This document shows positions 51,933-58,949 of a stretch of DNA of 64,000 nt, one piece after another. Under the pieces are notes generated by a model. It was given only the letters and a program-made list of their open reading frames with translations, did not search any database and had not been told where the DNA came from. Made by a program: the position numbers and the translations under genes. Origin of the DNA: a bacterium (GTDB taxonomy: Bacteria > Joyebacterota > Joyebacteria > Joyebacterales > Joyebacteraceae); NCBI GenBank assembly GCA_025782395.1, contig JALGZD010000219.1:141560-205559 (forward strand). The letters are read 5' to 3'. Position 1 is the first letter of the stretch. Each line of letters begins with the position of its first letter.

Positions 51933-53294
51933 ATGGCGGAGAGGAAATTCGTCAGCACGGTAGCACCGAACAAGGTGCACGAGACACTCGGCAAGTACAT
52001 ACTTGCCGACGGGTTCGACATGGTCCTCGATCTCGAGAAAAGCAAGGGGGCCTATATTCACGATTCCCGCACAGGGAAGGACTTCCTCGATTTCTTCACG
52101 TTCTTTGCTTCCTCCCCCATCGGGCTCAACCATCCCAGACTCACGGACCCGGCGTTCGTGGAGAAGCTGGGCAGAGTGGCCATCAACAAGCCATCGAACT
52201 CAGATCTTTACACGACGGAGATGGCCGAGTTCGTGGACACGTTCGGCAGGCTCGCCGCGCATCCCAAGCTCAAGCACCTCTTCTTCATCAGCGGAGGAGC
52301 TCTGGCTGTCGAGAACGCTCTCAAGACCGCGTTCGACTGGAAGGTGCGAAAGAACATCGCCGCAGGTGTGAACACACCCGATACGGCGGACAACGAAGTA
52401 AAGGGATCGAAGATCATCCATTTCGAGCAGGCGTTCCACGGGCGTTCCGGCTACACGCTGTCCGTGACCAACACCTTCGACCCAAGGAAGACTCAGTATT
52501 TTCCCAAGTTCGACTGGCCCCGCATCCTCAATCCCAAAGCGAAGTTCCCTCTCGAGGGTGAGAATCTCGCAGCCACTGAGAAGGCGGAACGCGAAGCCGT
52601 TCAGCAGATAGACAAGGCGATCGCGGACAACTCCAACGACATCGCAGCCATACTGATCGAGCCGATCCAGGGCGAGGGCGGAGACAACCACTTCCGTCCC
52701 GAGTTCTTCCAGGAGCTGCGCCGGATCGCCGACGAGCAGGACATTCTGCTGATCCTCGACGAGATCCAGACTGGTATGGGGATGACCGGCACGATGTGGA
52801 CCTTCGAGCAGCTCGGATTCGTTCCCGACATCGTATGCTTCGGCAAGAAGGCTCAGGTCTGTGGGATCATGGCCTCGGACAGAATCATGGAGGTTCAGGA
52901 CAACGTCTTCGTCGTGTCATCCAGGATCAACTCGACGTGGGGCGGCAACCTGGTCGACATGGTCCGCTGCCAGCGTTACCTCGAGGTGATTGATGATGAG
53001 AATCTCGTCGAGAACGCAGCTTCGATGGGCAAGCGCTTTCTGGACGGCATCGCCGGCATCGCCGGCGACTCCGGCGGCAAGATCTCGAACGTTCGCGGTC
53101 GTGGACTGATGTGCGCCTTCGACCTGCCTTCGTCCGAGATGCGCGACGGACTGCTCGTCCGGCTCAGCGAATACGGAGTCATGGCCTTGTCTGCCGGTCC
53201 ATTGGCGGTCCGCTTCAGGCCGCCTCTCAACATTCTGCCTACAGAGATCGATACGGCCCTCGAGGCAACAGCAAAGGCAGCGAAAGGGATATAG
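51933..53294 (+). CDS. lat: L-lysine 6-aminotransferase
   Basis: This class III PLP aminotransferase (453 residues) has EPIQGEGGDNHFRPEFF near residues 250, LDEIQTGMGMTGTMW and the PLP lysine in CFGKKAQVCG, all typical of lysine epsilon-aminotransferases. It turns lysine plus 2-oxoglutarate into 2-aminoadipate semialdehyde (as piperideine carboxylate) and glutamate in lysine catabolism. ATG 51933 has GGAGG nine bases upstream. The first of four membrane-protein genes starts at the next base after its stop, so they could be one transcript, though the functional link is unclear. Confidence 0.87.
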   Translation: MAERKFVSTVAPNKVHETLGKYILADGFDMVLDLEKSKGAYIHDSRTGKDFLDFFTFFASSPIGLNHPRLTDPAFVEKLGRVAINKPSNSDLYTTEMAEFVDTFGRLAAHPKLKHLFFISGGALAVENALKTAFDWKVRKNIAAGVNTPDTADNEVKGSKIIHFEQAFHGRSGYTLSVTNTFDPRKTQYFPKFDWPRILNPKAKFPLEGENLAATEKAEREAVQQIDKAIADNSNDIAAILIEPIQGEGGDNHFRPEFFQELRRIADEQDILLILDEIQTGMGMTGTMWTFEQLGFVPDIVCFGKKAQVCGIMASDRIMEVQDNVFVVSSRINSTWGGNLVDMVRCQRYLEVIDDENLVENAASMGKRFLDGIAGIAGDSGGKISNVRGRGLMCAFDLPSSEMRDGLLVRLSEYGVMALSAGPLAVRFRPPLNILPTEIDTALEATAKAAKGI

Positions 53295-54503
53295 TTGAGG
53301 CATCGACGCCTCACGGCAGCTCTCATTTTTCTGGGAATCCTCGCCCTTGTGGGCGGGAGCGCGGCGGCTCGTCCCCTCGAAGAGGGGACGAGCGCTCCGT
53401 GCGCCTGCAGTGTCTCCGCCAATGATGTTCCTGATGACGGCGGAGGAGCCATCTCGGTTTCCTGGGATCTCGCGACCACCGACGCCTCTCGCGCCGTCAC
53501 ACGCTTCGAGATACTCCGCTACGCGGCTGGTGAAGAACCAGTTTCTATTGGTGAAGTCCTCTTCACGGATACTGAGTTCGTGGATGTGGACGCCGATGGC
53601 GGCATGACCTATCAGTACATCGTTCGCACACACACGATAGATGGATTCATCGATTCGGTTCCGAGCGACGCCGCTGTCGCGATGGCCCAGTGGTTCGCTC
53701 ACGGACGGACCAGTTCGCTCATCACCCTCATTATCGTCTGCGGCTCGATCATCTTCTTCATCATCCGCGCCAAGGGCGGAACCGAGCTTTTCATACGCAA
53801 GATCCCGGGACTCGACGCCGTCGACGATGCCGTGGGACGGGCCACCGAGATGGGGCGACCGGTTCTATACGTGCCGGGAATCGAGACCGTCAGCGAGGTC
53901 GGAACGCTGGCAGCTCTCACGATTCTCGGCCACGTGGCCAAGAAGGTCGCGGAGCACGGCACGCCGCTTCTGGTCCCGACCGCCGATCCGATAGTCATGA
54001 CTACGGCGCAGGAGATTGTAAGACAGGCGTATGCCGAGGTGGGACAGTCGGACAGATTTGATCCGTCGTGCGTCTCCTACCTTACGTACGATCAGTTCGG
54101 ATACACGGCGGGCGTGGACGGCATCATGGTCCGCGAGCGGCCCGAGGCTGTCTTTCTTCTCGGCTACTTCGCGGCGGAGTCACTTATTCTGGCGGAGACC
54201 GCGCACGAGATCGGGGCCATCCAGATCTCGGGCACGAAGGAGACCTCACAGCTGCCGTTCTTCGTCGCAGCTTGTGACTACACGCTTATCGGCGAGGAGA
54301 TTTTCGCTGCGTCGAGCTATCTGTCGCACGAACCAGTCATGCTGGGCAGTCTCAAGGGACAGGATCTGGTCAAGATCGTGATCGTCTACCTGATAGTCGC
54401 TCTGGTCATCACCGGCTCGATCGGACACGCGATCTCGCCCGACGGGACATCGATACTGTCCAGAGCGGTGGAGGCAGTGACACTGTGGTTGGCAGGGAGC
54501 TAG
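53295..54503 (+). CDS. DUF6754-like membrane protein, first gene of an unknown envelope module
   Basis: The 402-residue protein starts with TTG directly after the lat stop codon, with AAAGGGA upstream. It has a signal or anchor segment (about 8-25), an Fn3-like beta domain (about 40-130, ending MTYQYIVRTHTIDGF), a membrane helix (about 139-157), a conserved domain (about 165-360, with RPVLYVPGIETVSEVGTLAALTIL and VDGIMVRERP) and a C-terminal helix (about 362-380). The architecture fits the DUF6754 group. Function unknown. The three following genes lie within 7 to 15 bases of one another. Confidence 0.7.
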   Translation: MRHRRLTAALIFLGILALVGGSAAARPLEEGTSAPCACSVSANDVPDDGGGAISVSWDLATTDASRAVTRFEILRYAAGEEPVSIGEVLFTDTEFVDVDADGGMTYQYIVRTHTIDGFIDSVPSDAAVAMAQWFAHGRTSSLITLIIVCGSIIFFIIRAKGGTELFIRKIPGLDAVDDAVGRATEMGRPVLYVPGIETVSEVGTLAALTILGHVAKKVAEHGTPLLVPTADPIVMTTAQEIVRQAYAEVGQSDRFDPSCVSYLTYDQFGYTAGVDGIMVRERPEAVFLLGYFAAESLILAETAHEIGAIQISGTKETSQLPFFVAACDYTLIGEEIFAASSYLSHEPVMLGSLKGQDLVKIVIVYLIVALVITGSIGHAISPDGTSILSRAVEAVTLWLAGS

Positions 54504-54510
54504 CCGAACC

Positions 54511-55143
54511 ATGAAGAGAACCGTACCGCTTGTCATCACGTTTCTGACCGGGTTCTTCCTGGTTGTGGCGTTCTTCATCCCACACGATCCGTTCGGTGAA
54601 CTCGAGCAACGGTTGCTCGTATGGTTCGCGATCGTTTTGGGTTTCACGATGCTCCTCGGAGTCGACAACCTGATCAGAACTCACGCCAGGCGGATAGCCA
54701 GAACAAACACGGGATGGGGCCACAGCATCGCACTCCTGATGGGACTTCTTGTCACCGTAGTCGTCGGAGTGATCGGCTTCGCGCGCTTCGGAAGCCCGTT
54801 CCACATGCAGTCCCCCTTCATGTTCGTATACACGTACGTCATCGTGCCGTTGCAGGGGACGATGTTCGCGCTTCTCGCGTTCTTCATCGCCTCAGCGTCG
54901 TACCGGGCCTTCAGAGCCAGAAATACCGTCGCCACACTGCTTCTGATTTCCGCCATCATAGTCATGCTCGGCAGAATACCGATAGGCGCGGCCATCTCGG
55001 ACTTCTTCCCGGCGGCACAGGAATGGATAATGAATGTCCCGCAGCTCGCCGCCAAGCGCGGAATACAGATAGGAGCAGCACTCGGCGCCGTCTCGATGTC
55101 ACTCAGGATCATACTCGGCATCGAGCGGAGCTACCTCTCCTAG
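54511..55143 (+). CDS. Unknown multi-pass membrane protein, second gene of the module
   Basis: The 210-residue protein has six hydrophobic helices (about 5-23, 34-51, 67-87, 98-127, 140-158 and a final amphipathic stretch near the C-terminus). No recognised family. The ATG at 54511 is seven bases after the upstream stop. Its size and lack of large soluble loops suggest a scaffold or channel subunit for the neighbouring soluble-domain proteins. Confidence 0.65.
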   Translation: MKRTVPLVITFLTGFFLVVAFFIPHDPFGELEQRLLVWFAIVLGFTMLLGVDNLIRTHARRIARTNTGWGHSIALLMGLLVTVVVGVIGFARFGSPFHMQSPFMFVYTYVIVPLQGTMFALLAFFIASASYRAFRARNTVATLLLISAIIVMLGRIPIGAAISDFFPAAQEWIMNVPQLAAKRGIQIGAALGAVSMSLRIILGIERSYLS

Positions 55144-55157
55144 CACAGGAGCGAAGG

Positions 55158-55994
55158 TTGGAGAGCAGTCCGCGAAAAGGCTTCTGGGAAGCGATGAACA
55201 GTCTCGACAGGAGAATCATCTTCCTGGTCCTGTTTGTCTGCGTCGCGATCCCCCTGCTTCTGAACGTGGGCGCCCCGATCCCGCCGACAGCACCCGTCCA
55301 GCTCGCCTACGACGCCGTGGAATCGCTCGAGGCCGGAGACGTCATGATGGTCTCGATAGACTTCGACGCCACATCGGCGCCGGAGCTCATGCCGATGCTG
55401 CGCTCGGCCTTGAGACACGCCTTCTCGAAGGACGTGAGGGTCGTCATGCTTGGACACATCGCTATCGGTCTTCCCCTGGGACACATGGCGCTGGAAGAGA
55501 TCGCAGCGGAGTACGACAAGGAATACGGCATTGACTACGTAGATCTCGGCTACCGTCCCGGCTACATTGCTGTGATGATCGCCATGGGGCGAGACATCAG
55601 CGACATCTTCGCGTGCGATTACCAGGGCACGCCGCTCGCTGAGCTCCCTGTCATGACCGGAGTACGTTCCTACGACGACATCGAGCTCCTCTTTGGATTC
55701 GAGCACGGCGCTGTCATCGACTACTGGGTGCGCTACACACAGGCCAGATTCCGCCAGAGGATGACCTTCGGAACAACCGCCGTCATGGCCCCCGACGCAT
55801 ATCCGTATCTCCAGGCAGGACAGATCGAAGGACTTGTCGGAGGACTCAAGGGGGCCGCAGAGTACGAGAACCTGATCGGCCATCTTGGACTGGGTACCCG
55901 AGGTATGCCGGCTCAGCAATGGGCACATTTACTCGTCATCGGATTCATCGTGCTCGGGAATCTGGGCTACTTCTTCACGAGGCGCAAGGGCTAG
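55158..55994 (+). CDS. Unknown two-helix membrane protein with a large soluble domain, third gene of the module
   Basis: The protein of about 278 residues has an N-terminal helix (about 20-38), a soluble domain of about 200 residues (with EAGDVMMVSIDFDATSAPEL and the DYVDLGYRPGYIAVMIAMG region) and a C-terminal helix (about 258-274). This helix-domain-helix layout echoes the first gene of the module. The start is probably TTG 55158 (AGGAG six bases upstream); ATG 55194 would lose 12 residues. No family recognised. Confidence 0.65.
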   Translation: MESSPRKGFWEAMNSLDRRIIFLVLFVCVAIPLLLNVGAPIPPTAPVQLAYDAVESLEAGDVMMVSIDFDATSAPELMPMLRSALRHAFSKDVRVVMLGHIAIGLPLGHMALEEIAAEYDKEYGIDYVDLGYRPGYIAVMIAMGRDISDIFACDYQGTPLAELPVMTGVRSYDDIELLFGFEHGAVIDYWVRYTQARFRQRMTFGTTAVMAPDAYPYLQAGQIEGLVGGLKGAAEYENLIGHLGLGTRGMPAQQWAHLLVIGFIVLGNLGYFFTRRKG

Positions 55995-56008
55995 CATAGA
56001 GGTATCAG

Positions 56009-56644
56009 ATGGGTTCGATGGGAATGATCATAGGAACGTGGCTCGCGGGCTTTCTCACGCTCGCCATTCTGTCGTTTCTCTACAAGGACAACCCTTTCTA
56101 CAAACTGGCTGAGCACCTCTACGTAGGCGTGTCCGCCGGGTACTGGCTCATCTACGTCGCGTTCTTCGATGTCAAGCCGATGCTCATCGATACGTTCATG
56201 AATGAGACCGGATTCGAGAAGTGGATCATTCTCATCCCCGGAGCACTGGGTCTGATAATGCTCTCAAGATGGTTCCCGAAGATCGCGTGGCTCTCCCGGT
56301 GGCCCATCGCCTTCACCGTGGGAATCGGTGCGGGTCTGGGGATCACGGCCAATCTGCAGGGCTATGTCCTCCCACAGGTTCAAGCCACGATCCTGCCGCT
56401 GACGGGATTCACCGTGGCAGATCTGAGCAATCTCATCCTGGTCATCGGCGTCGTGACGACGCTTATCTATTTCTACTTCTCCAAACCGCACAAGGGCCTG
56501 CTCGGCGGCGGTGCGAAGATCGGGATCGTATTCATCATGGTCTCGTTCGGCGCATCGTTCGGCTACACGCTGATGGCGCGGATATCCCTCCTGATCGGAA
56601 GGATCTACTTTCTCTTCCACGATCTTCTGCACATTCTGGATTAG
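56009..56644 (+). CDS. Unknown multi-pass membrane protein, fourth gene of the module
   Basis: The 211-residue protein has six hydrophobic helices spread over its length, a conserved-looking FYKLAEHLYVGVSAGYWLIY segment (about 30-50) and a tight FHDLLHILD C-terminus. It begins 15 bases after the third gene. It resembles the second gene in size and layout but shares no obvious sequence with it. The gene after it runs on the opposite strand, so the operon ends here. Confidence 0.65.
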   Translation: MGSMGMIIGTWLAGFLTLAILSFLYKDNPFYKLAEHLYVGVSAGYWLIYVAFFDVKPMLIDTFMNETGFEKWIILIPGALGLIMLSRWFPKIAWLSRWPIAFTVGIGAGLGITANLQGYVLPQVQATILPLTGFTVADLSNLILVIGVVTTLIYFYFSKPHKGLLGGGAKIGIVFIMVSFGASFGYTLMARISLLIGRIYFLFHDLLHILD

Positions 56645-56666
56645 TATGCGATCAGTAGGTCCGAGG

Positions 56667-57656
56667 CTAGCCGGCCCAGCGTGCCAAGTTGACTCCTGTG
56701 CTGAGTTCGAACACCTCGGATGCTGAGGAGCGGTCGACCATCCTGACCGCAGCTCTGACTCCCCTGAAACCGTTTCGCATGAGGAGTTCGAGAGCGGACT
56801 GATAGCGGCCGCTGAGACCTGTGACCAGACGCGTCAGGCCGATCGACGTACACCTGCTCCAGATCTGCCGTAGGAGATTCAGAAGCACCGCTCCAGAATC
56901 GGCGTCGGGATGTATGGCGAGGATGTGGATGTATCCCCTGCCTGCTGTGTCGTGCCCCCGGTACGGTACGGTTCTGACAACCGCGAACCCAGCAACCAAG
57001 CCGCCGTCCATTGCCACGACGGTCTCGCCCAGGCGGTGCTCGCGTATGGCTTCGATCTCGCACGCGTAGTCGAGTCCGGGCACAAGCGCATCAGCGATGG
57101 AGCGCATCCCGCGGAGCATGCTGAGCTTCGTGGCATCGTCGCCTTCGCCCCAGAGGATGACATCATCCCTGTCCATGCCGCTCAGACGATCTGCCTGCTG
57201 GATGAGCGAGAAATCGAGAATCAGCGTCGGAAAGGTGACCGCGAAACCCGTCTTCGTGTAGAGACCGATGTTGCTTCCACTCTCCGGCATGGTCTCGAGA
57301 CCGATGATCCGGCAGCTCTTTCTCAGTTGTTCCGTGACAGCCTCGATGAGTGAACGTCCTATGCTCATGCCCTGGAACTGGGTGGGCACACCGAACGTTC
57401 CGAACCAGCCCACTTTGCCCCACGACCGGGCGAGGACAAAGCCGACCATCGCTCCGTCCGCAGCTATGGCGACGAGATTCGCTTCGGGGTCAAGCGATGT
57501 TGAATACCTGAGTTCCTCGATGGTGCGCTCGGGGAGCGGGTTCTGGGGCTTTCTGTGCATACGATACCAATCGGTGAAGACGCCGGCCTCAATCTCAGCC
57601 ACGGTTGCAAGGTCCTCATCGATCATCCGGCGTATCGCGAAATCGAGCAAACCCAA
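56667..57656 (-). CDS. Tandem GNAT-domain acetyltransferase
   Basis: The 329-residue protein has two GNAT folds. The first (about 8-150) has TFGVPTQFQGMSIGRSLIE, the acetyl-CoA loop Q/R-x2-G-x-G/A; the second (about 170-300) has LAIHPDADSGAVLLNLL, a looser loop. Such tandem GNATs acylate amino groups of small molecules or proteins; substrate unknown. TTG 57656 is preceded by GGAGGG. Its upstream region carries the 36-bp tandem repeats that also contain the end of the DUF374 gene. Confidence 0.78.
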   Translation of the reverse strand: MGLLDFAIRRMIDEDLATVAEIEAGVFTDWYRMHRKPQNPLPERTIEELRYSTSLDPEANLVAIAADGAMVGFVLARSWGKVGWFGTFGVPTQFQGMSIGRSLIEAVTEQLRKSCRIIGLETMPESGSNIGLYTKTGFAVTFPTLILDFSLIQQADRLSGMDRDDVILWGEGDDATKLSMLRGMRSIADALVPGLDYACEIEAIREHRLGETVVAMDGGLVAGFAVVRTVPYRGHDTAGRGYIHILAIHPDADSGAVLLNLLRQIWSRCTSIGLTRLVTGLSGRYQSALELLMRNGFRGVRAAVRMVDRSSASEVFELSTGVNLARWAG

Positions 57657-57672
57657 AGCACACCCTCCGCTT

Positions 57673-57770
57673 TCTCAGGCGCTCACGCGCACCTTGCATC
57701 CTCTGCTGTCTCAGGCGCTCACGCGCACGTTGCATCCTCTACTATCTCAGGCGCTCACGCAGCGCCCCAC
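57673..57770. repeat. 36-bp tandem repeat between acyltransferase and GNAT genes
   Basis: Two full units (57673-57708, 57709-57744) and a partial third (from 57745) share TCTCAGGCGCTCACGCGCAC and differ at only a few positions. On the reverse strand each unit repeats the last codons and stop of the DUF374 gene (GTG AGC GCC TGA). Confidence 0.85.
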
Positions 57771-58457
57771 CAAGCGATCCGCTTTCGCGGTGGTCTCATC
57801 TATGGCCCGATCGAGCAGCTCGAGCGACAAGTCCTGCCCGGCCTCGCCCGGGTAGATCGGCTTTCCCATCACGATCGCACAACGCGCGAACGGGGCAGGA
57901 ATCATGAATCTGTCCCAAGTCTGACTGATCACCCATGCGGGCCTCGCGCTTGTCGCCGCCGGGACGATCGGACAACCTATGGTCCGCGCCAGCGTGAGAA
58001 CACCGGGTTTCGACTTCACCCGCGGCCCACTGGGTCCATCAGGAGCCACGGCTACCGAGTGCCCAGAGGCGATCTGCTTGCGCATCGCGATGAGTGCCTT
58101 CGCTCCCTTCCTGGCGCTTGAGCCCGGCACGGCAGAATACCCGAATCTTGTCAGGACTCTGGCGGAGAGTCCACCGGCCCAGCTGACGTCCGTATTGATG
58201 GCAAGACCCGTGTCGCGAAACGAGTGGATGAAAAGGAAGAAACGCCCGTGCCAGAAGGCGAAAAGCACCGGCTCTCCTTTCTTGACGAGTGCAGAGTACT
58301 CCTCACCGAGTGAGAGCTGAATTCTGAGCGTGGCGACGACCGCCCTTATGAAACACGCTGCCACAAGGGAGAGGAAACGCATGAAGAGATCCGAGTGCGT
58401 GATCCGCCTTCGCAATCGACGAGCCGCACTCCGCTGCCGGACGGTCCCTTCTGCCAA
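57747..58457 (-). CDS. DUF374 lysophospholipid acyltransferase-like protein
   Basis: The 236-residue protein has an N-terminal membrane helix (about 25-45) and acyltransferase motifs of the DUF374 group: FWHGRFFLFI (His near residue 70), a GS/GA-K-x-ALIAMRK block, VAPDGPSGPRVKSKPGVL and IVPAATSARPAW. It probably acylates a lipid precursor at the inner membrane; DUF374 proteins have been linked to lipopolysaccharide or phospholipid assembly. TTG 58457 directly abuts the DUF3795 stop and has AGAGGGA upstream. Confidence 0.83.
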   Translation of the reverse strand: MAEGTVRQRSAARRLRRRITHSDLFMRFLSLVAACFIRAVVATLRIQLSLGEEYSALVKKGEPVLFAFWHGRFFLFIHSFRDTGLAINTDVSWAGGLSARVLTRFGYSAVPGSSARKGAKALIAMRKQIASGHSVAVAPDGPSGPRVKSKPGVLTLARTIGCPIVPAATSARPAWVISQTWDRFMIPAPFARCAIVMGKPIYPGEAGQDLSLELLDRAIDETTAKADRLVGRCVSA

Positions 58458-58805
58458 CTAGAGTCCCTCTCTGATGGCATCGAGCCGCGCGCGACTGTCG
58501 GGGACCATCTCGAAGAACGACTCCAGCTTCTCGCAGGTGTAGTCGTCGCAGTGCGCGCAGTTGGCAAGGCCTCGTTGAATCCCGCACTTCCGGATCTCAC
58601 AGACAGTGCAGTGCTGGAAGACTCTCTTCCCCCCGGGGGAACAACCGTCGCAGTTGATCTCTTCCGGAGTGATCTCGGCGTTGTACATCGTCGACCACAT
58701 CGCTGCTACCTCAACGCGTTTCGCATCGTCATCGTTCTGCGTCGCGATGTATGCGCCGCACTCGTGACAGGGCAGACCGCAGATTCCGATCAGTTCGTTG
58801 CTCAT
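58458..58805 (-). CDS. DUF3795 cysteine-rich zinc protein
   Basis: The 115-residue protein has the DUF3795 pattern: GICGLPCHECGAYIATQ (about 7-23), then CDGCSPGG, HCTVCEIRKCGIQRGLANCAHC. Eleven or more cysteines in CxxC-like pairs imply two or more bound metals, probably zinc. Function unknown; a redox or metal-sensing role is common speculation. ATG 58805 follows GGAGGA. Confidence 0.82.
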   Translation of the reverse strand: MSNELIGICGLPCHECGAYIATQNDDDAKRVEVAAMWSTMYNAEITPEEINCDGCSPGGKRVFQHCTVCEIRKCGIQRGLANCAHCDDYTCEKLESFFEMVPDSRARLDAIREGL

Positions 58806-58949
58806 CGATGCGCCTCCTCCCATCTGAGTTGTCACGGATTCAGCAGATCTCGGGGCAGTCGCGGGTTCTCAGTGACGGCCCGTCAGTACGCCATGCTATC
58901 AGCAACCCGGCCACAGGGATACAACGGCTTGTGCAGCGCCCCGGACAAG

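Noticed and set aside
57673..57770. CRISPR-like array
   Set aside because: The 36-bp units are contiguous tandem repeats with no unique spacers, so this is not a CRISPR array. The 21-bp repeats at 61311-61394 are likewise contiguous.
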